A stretch of DNA of 64,000 nt from Sorex araneus (GCF_027595985.1 NC_073304.1:146810746-146874745), one strand, 5' to 3'. Numbered from the stretch's first letter, positions 10,694-22,406 are shown. Numbers and translations: made by a program. The notes: generated by a model not told the origin, from the letters alone.

Positions 10694-11870
10694 GTACCTA
10701 AATTACTATGAAAACAAGGAAACCGAATAGCATGATTTAAGCTTCTATCTCAGCATTGATCACTCTAAAAGAGAAAAAAAAAAAAACCTGCTATTTGTTG
10801 AGCCCTGAGTGGGCACTCCCAATCAAAACATTCCTTGAATTGTTTGTGGATGGCCTACACTTAAAATTGGGCAGTATGGCTCAGGATCAAAGCCTTGGAA
10901 GCTCTTTTTATATCTGTCAGACTGAATTTACAGAGTGAGTGAGATGGAAAGGGAGAAAGGCTGGAGGCTGCTTCTGATTAGGCCTCCTCTCCTGCCAGAG
11001 TGAGATATCCTCTCCGGGGACAATTAAACGGTTCTCATGGACCCACCAACTGGGTTCTGCCGAGTGTGGAGCTGTTACTTTCCTCTCCACCTACCCCAAC
11101 CCTTCCAAGCCACGGACAGACCATGAAGAGTCAGAGAATCTAGTCCTTTCCCCCATTTCCCGCTCCTCTTCCCTTCCTGCTTCCCCTCTCATTAGGGCAA
11201 ACCCAGGAGCTCCGCCTGTTCAGGACTCCTGAAAGAAAGCTTGGGACCCATCCTTTGGCTATGCTGGACTGTGTGACAGGGACCAGTGGCCCCAAAGTGA
11301 AAGGAGGCTCCACAACCCTAATTACACCCAAGGATGAAGTACAACCAGGTGAGGCCCTGATTTGGACATAGTTTGAAGAATCAACTTGCAGCTTATTTTG
11401 CTGTTATTGTTGTGTTTTGAAGTGGACTGACATGTGGGACAGGAGATGCCAGCACTGAGCAGCGCCTGTAAGCCCAGCTCAGACAACATTGGGCTGCCCC
11501 TGCCCCCTCAGGCTCCTCTCCCTGCGTCTGCCTTCACTTCATTGCCCATCTGTGCATTGGGTACTGTGTGAAATGCCATCTCTGACGTGGATGGGGCTGA
11601 CCTTCAGGGGAACAAACAGTTGAGCTCACCTGTGAGATTCTCAATGGTGCTGTGAGAAGACAGAGCCAGTCTTCTGTGTGAGGAAAAACCTCTGAGCCAG
11701 ATCGAGGTAGGGTGCAGAGGAACTTGTTTGGTTCAAAAGGGAAAAGAGAAGTGCAAGAAAATAAAATGGCTATCAGCTTGTATTATGCTTTGGTTTCATA
11801 TGCTGCTTGCTCCTCTGTAATCTCATCTGTTCCTCTGAACAGGGCTTTTAGATGAGGGAAGGAAGATATT
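10694..11870. other. Unassigned sequence, no gene seen
   Basis: No recognisable gene or interspersed repeat. The sequence is mildly GC-richer from about 10930 to 11650, with no supportable exon. Confidence 0.55.
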
Positions 11871-11877
11871 ATAGTTC

Positions 11878-12045
11878 TGGCCTCAAAGCACCCAACCATG
11901 GTTTAGGCACATGACTTGGTGCCAGGTGAACTGTGATTCCACCCCCAGCACTACGTGGTCACTCGAGCATGAATTGCTTCAGCCCTGGAGGCCATCCCCT
12001 ACCGAGCACTACTGGGATAGCTCAGAGCTCAAGTAGCAAGTGTCT
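11878..12045 (+). mobile_element. Very old SINE remnant
   Basis: A weak resemblance to the shrew SINE: GGTTTAGGCACATGACTTGGTGCC in the head position, CCCCCAGCACTACGTGGTC and GAGCACTACTGGGATAGCTC in the body. Too diverged for subfamily assignment. Confidence 0.4.
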
Positions 12046-12220
12046 GCTTGCCCCTGCCCTGAACTGAAGGTCTGGTTGACCGAGAGTGACCAGAAGTTCA
12101 AGGAATTATCAAGAACTTCCTAAGCACTGAAATAAGGAGCCTTCCCAAACACTAAAATACATAGTTCTGGTCCTTACCTGGTATCTCGAAAAAAGGTTTT
12201 CATGTGAATTCTTCTCTCTA

Positions 12221-12290
12221 TTAGATATGAGGAAATTGAGGCTCCAGAGAAGGTGGATTCCAAGCAGGAATTACAGGGCCAGGACTTCAA
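12221..12290 (-). mobile_element. MIR SINE fragment
   Basis: TATGAGGAAATTGAGGCTCCAGAGAAG is the reverse complement of the MIR core, followed by diverged AGGGCCAGGACTTCAAAC sequence. An ancient mammalian repeat. Confidence 0.65.
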
Positions 12291-12384
12291 ACGTTGGGTA
12301 TTTCCCACCAAATTTTGGTTTGGGGTGTCAATTCCACAGACCCCTGCAGTTGTCTTGCCAGTTTAGAATTCTCTGTGGTGGTTT

Positions 12385-12500
12385 TCACCTGGTACATTAA
12401 TTTTGTTGATAGCTTTTCTCTCCAGTACTGGGGATCAAACCCTGTTCTCATGCATGCGAGGCATGTACTTACCCCCAAGCCACATTCTAGGTCTGATAAT
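12385..12500 (-). mobile_element. Possible old SINE head
   Basis: The minus strand shows GGGGGTAAGTACATGCCTCGCATGC then GGGTTTGATCCCCAGTACTGG, which resembles the head and B box of the tRNA-derived SINE. The body is not recognisable. Confidence 0.4.
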
Positions 12501-12550
12501 TTAGCAAATAAGTAGAGATAAATTCTGGTTCACCAGGATAAGTAAAATAT

Positions 12551-12706
12551 TTTTTGTTTGTTTTTGACACTCCCTACTGTCTTCTGGGTTTACTCTTGGC
12601 TTTTCTCTCAGGGATCTTCCTGGAGAGACTTGAAGGGACCACACAGGATGTTGAGGATTGAACCAGGTCTGCCGTGTACAAGGCTGCTTTAATGTCTCTC
12701 CAGCCC
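12551..12706 (-). mobile_element. Old tRNA-derived SINE copy
   Basis: The minus strand reads GGGGCTGGAGAGACATTAAAGCAGCCTTG, then GGTTCAATCCTC in the B-box position, a degenerate body and an A-rich tail. Diverged but full length. Confidence 0.7.
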
Positions 12707-13234
12707 CAAATTAGTAAAATCTTGGAAACATAAGATTTTGGTACCTGCATCTTTGTGTTTGCAAAACAGGAGCCCTGCACAGTTTGCTCTGAAATGCAAA
12801 GGAGGCCTGTAAGTAGTAGTCATACAAAATATAACCTGTCACCACCAAGAGCCAGGGTTTCACAGTAGCCTAAGTAGAGAAACTTAGATGTAACACAACA
12901 GTAATGTGGCACGCTAAATGCTATAAAGCAGATACCATAGCTGTAATTACCATATTCATGTTGACAGTGACAATTTAATTTTTACTAAACAGCAGTATTA
13001 GTCACAACAAATTAACCCCAACTGGTTTTTTAAACAATAAAAGAAAATCAGGTAGTTTATGTAAGTGAAAATTCCCAAGGCAGCATGTCACAGGATGGAT
13101 TTGGTCAGGGCTCCAATTCCCTGTAACACTCATAGGCCAGCCTTTTGCTGTGTCTCTTCTTTGATTGCAGCCTGATCACAGGTTGTCCACTGACAGTCAG
13201 TGATCTTCATGAGTCTTGATTTCATTCAGAGGAG
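12707..13234. other. Unassigned sequence, no gene seen
   Basis: AT-rich sequence without recognisable genes or repeats, up to the target-site duplication of the next element. Confidence 0.55.
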
Positions 13235-13247
13235 AAAACTCTTGACA

Positions 13248-14093
13248 TTTTTTTTTTTCGCGCCAAAAGTTCATACCTTCTCAACGGACCCACAAAATGT
13301 CGGACACCACGCCTTCTTCCAGAGGGGAGAGAGACCAAGAAGGAAGGTTATTTCCTCCGTTAGCTGGCAAAAATGTGTGCTTTGAACTTGAAACAGCCGC
13401 GGGATACAGGGCCAGCCCCAGCCGGGGCCGATGCTCGGCTCCGGCCGGCCGGGTTTTCGGCCCGGGTGCCCATGCCTCTGCAGAGCCGGTGGATGTGGAA
13501 CGAGCGGGAACCAGAGACAGCTTTAGGAATTGGGGTTCCAGCAAGTGCTTGCACCCATGTATGGAGACTGTGAACTAACTTTGGCTACATGCTGTTCCAG
13601 GAAGAGAAATGATTCATTTCAAACTTAAATCTTCGCGGACTTAATTACTATAATACAGAAATTGTAAACCGTGCGGCCGCGCGACATTTTATCTCTTCAT
13701 TCTCATCAGTGGAAAACTTATTATCAAATATTTCCCTGTTAATAGAGCTGTATTCTTAGGGGATAAATTCCAACAAAAATAGTGAGTCTGTTTTGAAACT
13801 CTAACAACAATAGTGAGTTATATGTTGAAATCTGGAATGTAATCAAGGTAAAGAGAAAAGGAAGTGAAATTATCACTCACGTACGGGGTGGGTTGGGGGG
13901 TGAGGGGTGGGATGTATACTGTTTTTTTTTTGTTTGTTTGTTTGTTTTGTTTTTGCTTTTGTTTTTGTTTTTATTGGTGGTGGAATATGGGCACTGGTGA
14001 AGGGATGGGTGTTTGAGCATTGTGTAACTGAGATATAAGCCTGAGAACTTTGTAACTTTCCACTTGGTGATTCAATAAAATAAATTAAAAAAA
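13248..14093 (+). mobile_element. 846-bp non-autonomous retroelement with GC-rich head and L1 3' UTR tail (copy A)
   Basis: The element is bounded by a 13-bp target-site duplication AAAACTCTTGACA (13235-13247, 14094-14106) and ends in AATAAA plus poly(A). From about 13590 to the end it is collinear with the 3' UTR of the full-length L1 at 15204: GACTTAATTACTATAATACAGAAA, the G-rich run at 13883-13915, GGTGGTGGAATATGGGCACTGG, and GTAACTTTCCAC near the end. The roughly 340-bp head is GC-rich with many CpGs, starts with a T run and CGCGCC, and matches neither L1 ORF. About 230 bp of it (13380-13610) is shared with copy B at 37939. It has no coding capacity and was presumably mobilised by L1 in trans. 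It may be a spliced or internally deleted L1, or a separate family. Confidence 0.75.
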
Positions 14094-14331
14094 AAAACTC
14101 TTGACAAACATGAATGAATGTCCTGAGCAGTACACGTATTACACTGGGTCCTAACCAACTTCTACAGTCAAGAGAATGCCAGGAAGTGAATGCTCTAGGC
14201 CAGGCTGGCTAAGCAGGGCCATTCACTTGCAAATGAGGACAAAGCTGCTCAAAAGATTGCACAAATGTCCACTACATGTGCTAAAAGCATTGCACAAAAA
14301 GAAGTACCCTGGACAAAAGTGCCAGAAAAAG

Positions 14332-14756
<425 letters not shown>

Positions 14757-15109
14757 TGTTCTTATGGTTGTTGAGTCAACATTTGTTTGCAGGAGTGTAA
14801 ATATTTCTATTTTTGGAGGGACAGTGTTACTGTATCACATCTACAACCAAAGTGCCAATATACTTTCAACAAGAGTCAGTTAGCCTCTCTCAGCCACTCC
14901 TTTAACCTCCATATTGATGAATTCAGGTCTGTGATCATTCTTAGGTTTTTAATGTAGAAAGGGGCCAATTCATGTGGTTTGCACTTGGGACACGGACAGT
15001 ACTCAGAGCTGATAGGACAATACCTTGTGTAGAGGGCATGAGGGGTCAGGGATAGAACTTGAGAGTTCAATCAGGGTAGTGATATGCTTTACAAGTTGAG
15101 TCATATCTT
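14757..15109. other. Unassigned sequence with a possible SINE remnant
   Basis: No gene was recognised. About 14985-15100 has weak SINE-like features on the minus strand, too diverged to call. Confidence 0.4.
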
Positions 15110-15190
15110 GTTTATTAGGGTTCATTTTCTCTGGAAATTGCCCAGTCCTTTACTTTGTTTCTTTATATACCATATATGAGTGAAATCATC
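15110..15190 (-). mobile_element. Older L1, left part, split by the full-length L1
   Basis: Plus-strand motif TTCTTTATATACCATATATGAGTGAAATCATC is the reverse complement of the end of L1 ORF2. It continues at 20998-21545 on the other side of the younger L1, with the 13-bp target-site duplication at the junctions. Confidence 0.75.
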
Positions 15191-15669
15191 TGGTATTCTT
15201 TTTTTAAAATTTATTCTTTTATTGAATCACCATGTGGAAAGTTACAAAGCTTTCAGGTTTAAGTCTCAGTTATACAATGCTTGAACACCCATCCCTTCAC
15301 CAGTGCACATATTCCACCACCAAGAATTACAGTATACCCCCCTCCCCCCAACCACCCCAGCCCCCCTCACCCCGCCTGTGTAACTGGTAAATTTCACTTA
15401 ACTTTCACATTACTTTGATTACATTCAATATATCAACAAAAAAATCACTATTATTGTTTGGAGTTTCTCCCCCCTAAAGTCGAACTGCTGGAACTGCTGA
15501 AAAGGAAGCATTTGATAATTTTTTATCCATTGCTGAGAATGAAGAGATATGAGGTCGAGTGGTCGCACTAACGGCCGCACGGTTTTGGATTTCTGTATTT
15601 TAGTAACTAAGTCCAGAGAAATATCTGCTAGAAATTGCATCATTGTAAGCTTCTACCTCTCAGCTACTT

Positions 15670-18600
15670 TATATTCCACATATGAGTGCAATATTTCTAT
15701 GTCTGTTTCCTTTCTGACTCATTTCACTCAGCATGATACTTTCCATGTCGATCCACTTATATGCAAATTTCATGACTTCATGTTTTCTGACAGCTACATA
15801 ATATTTCATTGTGTAGATATACCAGAGTTTCATTAACCAGTCATCTGTTTTTGGGCACTCTGGTTTTTTCCAGATTGTGGCTATTGTAAACAGTGCGGCA
15901 ATGAACATAGAAATGCAGATGTTATTTCTACTATACATTTTTGCCTCTCCGGGATATATTTCCAGGAGTGGTATTGCTGGATCAAATGGAAGCTCAATTT
16001 CTAATTTTTTGAGAATCATCCATATAGTTTTCCAAAAGGGCTGAACCAGTCGGCATTCCCACCAGCAGTAAAGGAGAGTCCCTTTCTCCCCACATCCACT
16101 CCAACACCGGTTGCTTTTGTTTTTGGGGGATGTGGACCAGTCTCTGTGGTGAGAGATGATATCTCATTGTTGTTTTGATCTGCATCTCCCTGATGATTAG
16201 TGATGTTGAACATTTTCTCATGTGCCTCTCAGCCATTCGGATTTCTTCTTTGGGAAAGTTTCTGTTCATTTCATCACCCCATTTTTTGATCGGGTTAGCA
16301 GTTTTCTTCTTGTGGAGTTCAACCAGTGCATTGTATATCCTTGATATCAACCCTTTATCAAATGGGTACTTCGTAAATATCCTTTCCCATCCTTTCCCAT
16401 TCTGTAGATTGTCTTTGTATTTTGGTCACTGTTTCTTTTGAGGTGCAGAAGTTTCTTAGTTTGAGATAGTCCCATTTATTTATCTCTGTTTTCACCTGCT
16501 TGACCAGTGGCGTGTCAGCTTTGAAGATACCGTTGGCTTCAATGTCGTGGAGGGTTTTGCAGACCTTAGCTTCAGTGTAACTTAGGGATTCTGGTCTGAT
16601 GTTGAGGTCTTTAATCCATTTTGATCTGACTTTCGTACATGGTGATAGGTGGAGGTCTAAGCCCATTTTTTTGCATGTAGCTGTCCAGTTTTGCCAGCAC
16701 AATTTGTTAAACATGCTTTCCTTGCTCCACTTCACATTTCTTGCTCCATTATTAAAGATTAGATGATCATATATTTGGGGGTGTGTGTCAGAATATTCAA
16801 CCCTGTTCCATTGGTCTGCAGCTCTGCCTTTGTTCCAGTACCATGCTGTTTTAATTACTACTGCTTTGTAGTAGAGTTGGAAGTTGGGGAGGTTGATTCC
16901 TCCCATTTTCTTTTCTCCAAGAATTGTTTTAGCTATTCGTGGGTGCTTATTGTTCCATATGAATTTCAGGAGCGCTTGCTCCATTTCTTTGAAGAATGTC
17001 AAGGGTATCCCTAAAGGGATCACATTGAATTTGTACAATGCTTTGGGGAGAATTGCCATTTTGACAATATTAATTCTTCCAATCCATGAGCAGGGGATGT
17101 CTTTCCATTTCCTCGTGTCCTCTTTCATTTCCTGAAGTAGCATTTTGTAGTTTTCATTATATAAGTCCTTTACCTCCTTAGTTAAGCTGATTCCAAGGTA
17201 CTTGATTTTTTGAGGCACAATTGTGAACGGGATTGCTTTTATCATGTCACTTTCTTCTCTCTCATTTTTTGCATATAAGGAAGCCATGGACTTTTAGGTA
17301 TTGATTCTATAGCCTGCAACTTTACTATATGAGTCTATTGTTTCTAGGAATTTCTTGGTAGAGGTTTTAGGGTCCTCTAAGTATAGTATCATATCATCTG
17401 CGAATAGTGAGAGCTTGATTTCTTCCTTTCCTACCTGATGCCCTTAATATCTTTTTCTTGCCTAATCGCTACTGCAAGTACTTCCAGTACTATATCGAAC
17501 AGAAGTGGAGAGAGTGGGCATCCTTGTCTCGTCCCTGTTCTCAGAGAAAATACTCTTAGTTTTTCCCCATTGAGGACGATGCTTGCCATATGATTGTGAT
17601 AAACGGCTTTGACTATATTGAGGAAGGTCCCTTCTATACCCATTTTGGCGAGCGTTTTCATCATAAACGGGTACTGGATCTTGTCAAATGCTTTCTCTGC
17701 ATCTATTGATATGATTATATGATTTTTATCTTTTCTTTTGTTGATATGATGGATTATGTTGATTGATTTCCGGATGTTAAACCATCCTTGCATCCCCGGG
17801 ATAAATCCCACTTGGTCGTGGTGTATGATCTTTTTGATGAGTTGTTGAATTCTATTTGCTAATATTTTGTTGAGGATCTTCGCATCTGTATTCATCAGGG
17901 ATATTGGCCTGTAGTTTTCTTTTTTTGTGGTGTCTTTGTTTTCTTTTGGTATTAGGGAGATAGAGCCTCATAGAAACTGTTTGGGAGGGTTTCTGTTTCT
18001 TCAATTTCCTGGAAAAGCTTGAGAAGAACTGGCAATAAGTCCTCTTTAAATGCTTGGAAGAACTTGCTAGTGAATCCGTCTGGACCTGGGCTTTTGTTTT
18101 TGGGAAGACTTTTGATTACCATTTCAAATTCCTTGATATTAAGTGCACTATTCACGTACTCCAGGTCTTCTTGGTTCAGCCTTGGGAGATTATAGGAGTC
18201 GAGGAATTTATCCATTTCTTCTAGGTTCTCTTGTTTCGTGGCATACAAATTTTCAAAGTAGTCTCTGATGATCTTTTGAATTTCTTTGGTTTCTGTTGTG
18301 ATGTCCCCCTTTTCATTTCTGATTCAGCTTATAAGGGTTCTCTCTCTCTTTCTTTGTGAGTCTTGCTAGTGGTTTATCAATCTTTTTCATTTTCTCAAAG
18401 AACCAGCTCTTGGTTTCATTGATCTTTCGGATTGTCTTTTGGGTTTCCATGTCGTTAATTTCTGCTCTATGTTTTATTATCTCTTTCCTTCTGCCTGGTT
18501 TGGGCTCCTTTTGTTGGTCCTTTTCTAAGGTCTTGAGCTGTGAAGTCAAGTTATTTATGTGGGCCCTTTCTTCCTTCCTGAGATATGCTTGCAGAACTAT

Positions 18601-19492
18601 AAATTTTCCCCTTAATACGGCTTTAGCTGCGTCCCACAGGTTCTGGTAGCTCATGTCTCCATTCTCATTTGTTTCCAGGTACCTTTTGATTTCTTCCTTG
18701 ATTTCCTTCCTGACCCACTCATTGTTCAACATCGAACTATTTAATTTCCAGGTGTTTGATTTGGTTTTCTGCATCTGTCCATGATTAATTTTTATCTTCA
18801 GTGCATCATGGTCTGAAAAAATAGCTGGTACAATGTCTACCTTGCTAATTCTGTTGAGGTATGCTGTGTGGCCCAGCGCATGGTCTATTCTGGAAAATGT
18901 TCAATGTGCACTGGAAAAAAATGTGTATTCCTTTTTTTGGTGATATAAAGCCCTTTATAGATCTATTAGCCCTCTCTCTTCTATTTCTTCCTTCAAAGCC
19001 AGTATTTCCTTGGTGAGTTTTAATCTTTTTGATCTGTACAGAGGTGATAGGGCAGTGTTGAAGTCTCCAACTACTATTGTTTTGCTCACAATGTCCTTCT
19101 TAAGGTCTCTTAGCAGCTGTTGTAGGTATTTAGCTGATCCCTCATTGGGTGCGTAGACATTTAAGGAGTGTGATTTCTTCCTGATGTACATATCCCGTGA
19201 TTAATAAAAAGTGGCCTTCACTATCCCTTCTCATCTTTTTCAACCTGAAGTCTATGTTGTCTGATACTAGTAAAGCCACCCCAGCTTTTTTGAGGGAGTT
19301 GTTTGCTTGCAGGATTGTTTTCCATCCTTTGACTTGGAGTCTGTGTTTGTTCTGGCTATTCAGATGTGTTTCTTGCAGGCAGCAGAAGGTTGGGTTCAGT
19401 CTCTGAATCCATTTTGCCAGTCTGTGTCTCTTAATTGGTGAATTTAGACCATTGACATTAAGGGAGATTATTGTTATGGGATTTTGTGCCAT
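15670..19492 (-). pseudogene. L1 ORF2 (endonuclease and reverse transcriptase), multiply frameshifted
   Basis: ORF2 begins at 19492 with MAQNPITIISLNVNGLNSP, the start of the APE-type endonuclease, followed by CCLQETHL and VVGDFNTAL. The RT region includes [16 protein letters not shown] (about 18100), [17 protein letters not shown] (about 17690), [13 protein letters not shown] (about 17520) and [12 protein letters not shown] with the catalytic FADD at 17393-17404. The C-terminal region contains [17 protein letters not shown] and ends with HRNIALICGI at 15671. At least seven breaks separate the frame into pieces of 80-310 codons, so no functional enzyme can be made. In intact elements this protein nicks DNA, primes reverse transcription and also mobilises SINEs in trans. 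Confidence 0.95.
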
Positions 19493-19529
19493 CTTTGTGT
19501 AAGGGTTTGTTGTGCTTGAAGGGGTTCTT

Positions 19530-20443
19530 CTTGTCTTACAATAGCCCCTTTAGTGCTTCTTTTAGGTTTGGTTTTGAGTCTATGAAGTTCCTGAGCTGTT
19601 GTTTATCCCCAAAGTAGTGTATGATTCCTTCGAGTTTGAATGAGAGTTTAGCCGGATAAAGTATTCTTGGTGAAGCGTTGATTTCATTGAGTTTTTTCAC
19701 TATATCCCGCCATTGCCTTCGGGCTTGGAGGGTTTCCTCTGATAGATCTGCTGCTCCTTTGTATGCAATTTCCTTCTTTGACCTTGTGCTTGCAGTATTG
19801 TGTCTCTATCCATGATGTCCATTATTGTAACTATGATAAGTCTTGGGGTTTTTCTGTTAGGATCTCTTTAGCTGGCACCCTTCGGGTGCCTTGAATCTGG
19901 ATGCCTGTATTGTCCAGCTCTGGGAACTTTTCAGCATTGATTTGTTTGACTGGCTTTTTCGTTGGGGTTGGTTCCCTGTCCTTCCTGGTACTCCAATGAT
20001 TCTAATGTTGTTCCTCTTGAAATCATCCCCTAGGACTCTGATTCACCCTAGAGCTATTTTGAGGTCTCTTCCCATTGTTTGTTGTTGCTTGTAGGCTTCC
20101 TGCAGCTCACCTTCAAGCATACTTATTCTGTCTTCCACTGCAGTCATTCTATTGTTGAGGGCAGCCAGAGTTTTTGATTTCATATACCGAATCCTTCATT
20201 TCTTTTTGTAGGTTTTTTATTTCTGCTCTCATTTCTTCCGTATTTTGTCGGCTGTCGCTGTATTGTTTCTGTCACTTCCTCCTTGAAGTTGTCAATCTTT
20301 GCATTGAGTTCATTGAACATCTTGAGGATTTCAACTCTGAATTCTTTATCAGAGTGCTCAAGTTTGTAGGAAACAGCAGTTGAGGTTTCTGGACTCCTTT
20401 CATCGTCCTTTGCTTGCGGTGGGGATTTGTGCTGTTTCTTCAT
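19530..20443 (-). pseudogene. L1 ORF1 (RNA-binding chaperone), decayed
   Basis: The likely start is at 20443, giving MKKQHKSPPQAKDDERSPET, with a downstream coiled-coil-like stretch (KEFRVEILKMFNELNAKIDNFKEEV). The position directly upstream of ORF2, the lysine-rich start and the heptad-like segment fit ORF1p, which forms trimers and coats L1 RNA. Frameshifts follow from about 20200 and the central and C-terminal domains survive only in fragments. The end at about 19530 is approximate. The start resembles that of the ORF1-like frame at 23992 (M-K/V-K-Q-x-x-SPP). Confidence 0.75.
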
Positions 20444-20984
20444 GTTGTCGTGGTGGTATGGAAGAGGGACCTTGAAGATCAGTATCCCTGTTCCCTCTTG
20501 TTGCAAAAAATAATTGTGGATGGGCTCAGTCAATGGTGGTTGCGTTTTGATTTCTCCCTTCTAAAACCTGGCCTCCCACTCAGATGTTCCTTCAATCCTT
20601 ATGTGAAGTCTTGTGTTTTATTGTCTACTGTTTACGAATAGCTAGGATGTTAGTCTTGGACATGATGTTGAGGAGAATATCTGCGGCCACGTAAGCGTCT
20701 GCTGGCAAGAAAGGAAGCCACTCCCACTTTGCCTAAGCCACGCCCTGACAATTAAGTCACGTTCCTTTCCCACAACCCGACAGTGGGTCAAGGGGTTGGG
20801 GGTGGTGTGCTGGCCACTCAGCGGCAGTCCGGAGGGGAAGGAAGGCTGGGGTGCTCAGGGCCGAGGAGCAGGCTGGGTCACGGAAGGGCGGGTCGAGGGG
20901 GTGTCACACACCTGGGCCGGAAGAGAGAAGGGCTGCGGTGCTTGGGGTCAGCGTGCCGGCCACTCGGCCGGCAGTCTGGAGGGG
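20444..20984 (-). promoter_or_regulatory. L1 5' UTR / internal promoter with repeated units
   Basis: This leader is GC-rich with CpGs and a GGGCGGG box at about 20887-20893. Two direct copies of a 33-34 bp block (20951-20984 and 20805-20837; core GGCCACTC, GGCAGTC, GGAGGGG) are spaced by about 147 bp, reminiscent of the monomers in mouse L1 promoters. Known L1 promoters are internal and driven from such leaders; activity here is inferred only. Confidence 0.65.
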
Positions 20985-20997
20985 TGGTATTCTTTTT

Positions 20998-21545
20998 CTT
21001 TCTGACTTTTATCTCTCAGTATGACCTTGTCCAGTTCCATCCATGTTATAGCAATAAGCAAGATGCCGTCTTTTCTAATGGCCAAACTACCTTCCATTGC
21101 ATAGATATGCCCCCTCTGGTGTGTGGACACTTAGGTGATTTCCAAATCTTGGCCACTGCCATTCAGTGCTCTAATGAATTTATGTGTGTATATTGAATCA
21201 TTGCCATATTGTCTTTCATTGAGGCTGACCCTGTTTGCCTCCTTCTCAGCAGTGAAGGAATGCTTCTTCCTCTTGGCCTCTTCACCACTCACATTCTCAG
21301 ATTCTGGTCTTTTCAGTGTATGTCATTCTCACTGGTGTAAAATGATATCTCATTGTCATTTTGATCTGCATTTCCATGGTAATCAGTGAGGATAAGCTGA
21401 TGTACCTCTTGGAAATGTCTTAGGTCTAATCTGGAGAAGTGCCTTTTCATAAGGTTTGCCATTTTTTAAAATTTGGTCCTTTTTTGTTGTTTAGTTGTGT
21501 GAGTTCCTTATGTGTCATAAATATTGGCCCTTTGTAGAAGGTCAA
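20998..21545 (-). mobile_element. Older L1, right part
   Basis: This continues the L1 split at 15190. On the plus strand it reads CTTTCTGACTTTTATCTCTCAG, GTCCAGTTCCATCCATG, TCTAATGGCC and ATATCTCATTGTCATTTTGATCTGCATT, all reverse complements of the ORF2 C-terminal coding region. Strongly diverged. Confidence 0.85.
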
Positions 21546-21635
21546 GCACTGGGTAACTTCACGCATGTGCTATATAAGGAAATAAAACAAGAATATACAT
21601 AGTTGATAACAAAGTCTTCCCAATATTCTCCTAAA

Positions 21636-21800
21636 ATAGTCTTCTACAGGGTTAGGCTCTTGTCTCACCCTTGCATCCTACTGACCCTTGTTTGAGTCCC
21701 CAGCACCACAGGTGGCCTCCTGAGTACCTCCAGGAGTCACTCCTGAGCACAGAGACAAGAATAACCCCTGAGCACTACCTGGGGTGGTCCCCAAAACCCT
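21636..21800 (+). mobile_element. Old tRNA-derived SINE copy
   Basis: A degenerate head, TTTGAGTCCCCAGCACC in the B-box position, and the body GAGTCACTCCTGAGCACAGAGACAAGAATAACCCC are visible. Old. Confidence 0.65.
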
Positions 21801-21937
21801 TCCCCACTAAAACCCACAAACAACTAAAAATATTAAATCTTTTTAACCCTCCTAAATAAAACCCTTGATGAAGACAGCTTATTTCTAATAGGTTAATGAT
21901 TCTCATGTCCTATAGCCTTTTTTCCTGCTTTTTCATC

Positions 21938-22044
21938 TTTGGTGGGAGGTTGGGACCATACCTGGCAGTCTGTAGGCAGTCCATATGTAGTGCTGGGATT
22001 GCATCAGGGTCAGCCACATGTCAGGCAACACTTTAATACCTGTG

Positions 22045-22049
<5 letters not shown>
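21938..22049 (-). mobile_element. Old SINE interrupted by a younger SINE
   Basis: The minus-strand body and B-box region of a diverged SINE run up to CCTGTGCT, where the next SINE inserted. The sequence resumes at about 22326 with CCTGTGCTATATTTCC. Confidence 0.6.
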
Positions 22050-22081
<32 letters not shown>

Positions 22082-22325
22082 CATATATATACATATGTAT
22101 GTACATATATATGTCTATCTATTTTCTATCATCTATCTATCTATCTATCTATCTATCTGTATTCTCTTTGGGTCACACCTGGTGATGCACAGGGGTTAAT
22201 CCTGGCTCATGCACTCAGGATTTAATCCTGGTGGTGCTCAGGGGACCATATGGGATGCTGGGAATCAAACCCAGGTTGATCGCATGCAGGCAAAAGTCCT
22301 ATCCGCTGTGCTATCGCTCCAGCCC
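22050..22325 (-). mobile_element. tRNA-derived SINE with expanded microsatellite tail
   Basis: A recognisable minus-strand SINE (22160-22325) with AGCGATAGCACAGCGGATAGG head and CATATGGTCCCC body. In place of a plain A tail it has (CT)n, (TA)n, TACA and (CTAT)n runs at 22041-22160. The short duplication CCTGTGCT flanks it (about 22040-22047 and 22328-22335). Confidence 0.8.
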
Positions 22326-22406
22326 TTGCCTGTGCTATATTTCCATGACATTTTTGGCCCCTTCTTGACTTCCACTGTTAATAATCTTGACTTCCACTGT
22401 TAATAA

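Larger units (their letters stand above)
15204..20984 (-). mobile_element. Full-length L1 LINE, 5.8 kb
   Basis: The element runs from a GC-rich 5' UTR (20984) through ORF1 and ORF2 to a 3' UTR with a short A-rich tail (plus-strand T run from 15204). A 13-bp target-site duplication TGGTATTCTTTTT lies at 15191-15203 and 20985-20997. The 3' UTR (15204-15669) contains a G-rich tract (plus-strand C runs at 15338-15374), typical of mammalian L1s. Both ORFs are interrupted by several frameshifts and stops, so it is inactive now, but the complete 5' end shows full-length insertion. Its 3' UTR is the reference that identifies the L1-tailed elements elsewhere in the window. Confidence 0.95.

Noticed and set aside
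20783..21196. 137-codon frame with a Gly/Arg-rich start
   Set aside because: It lies on the antisense strand of the L1 5' UTR and crosses the insertion junction into another L1.
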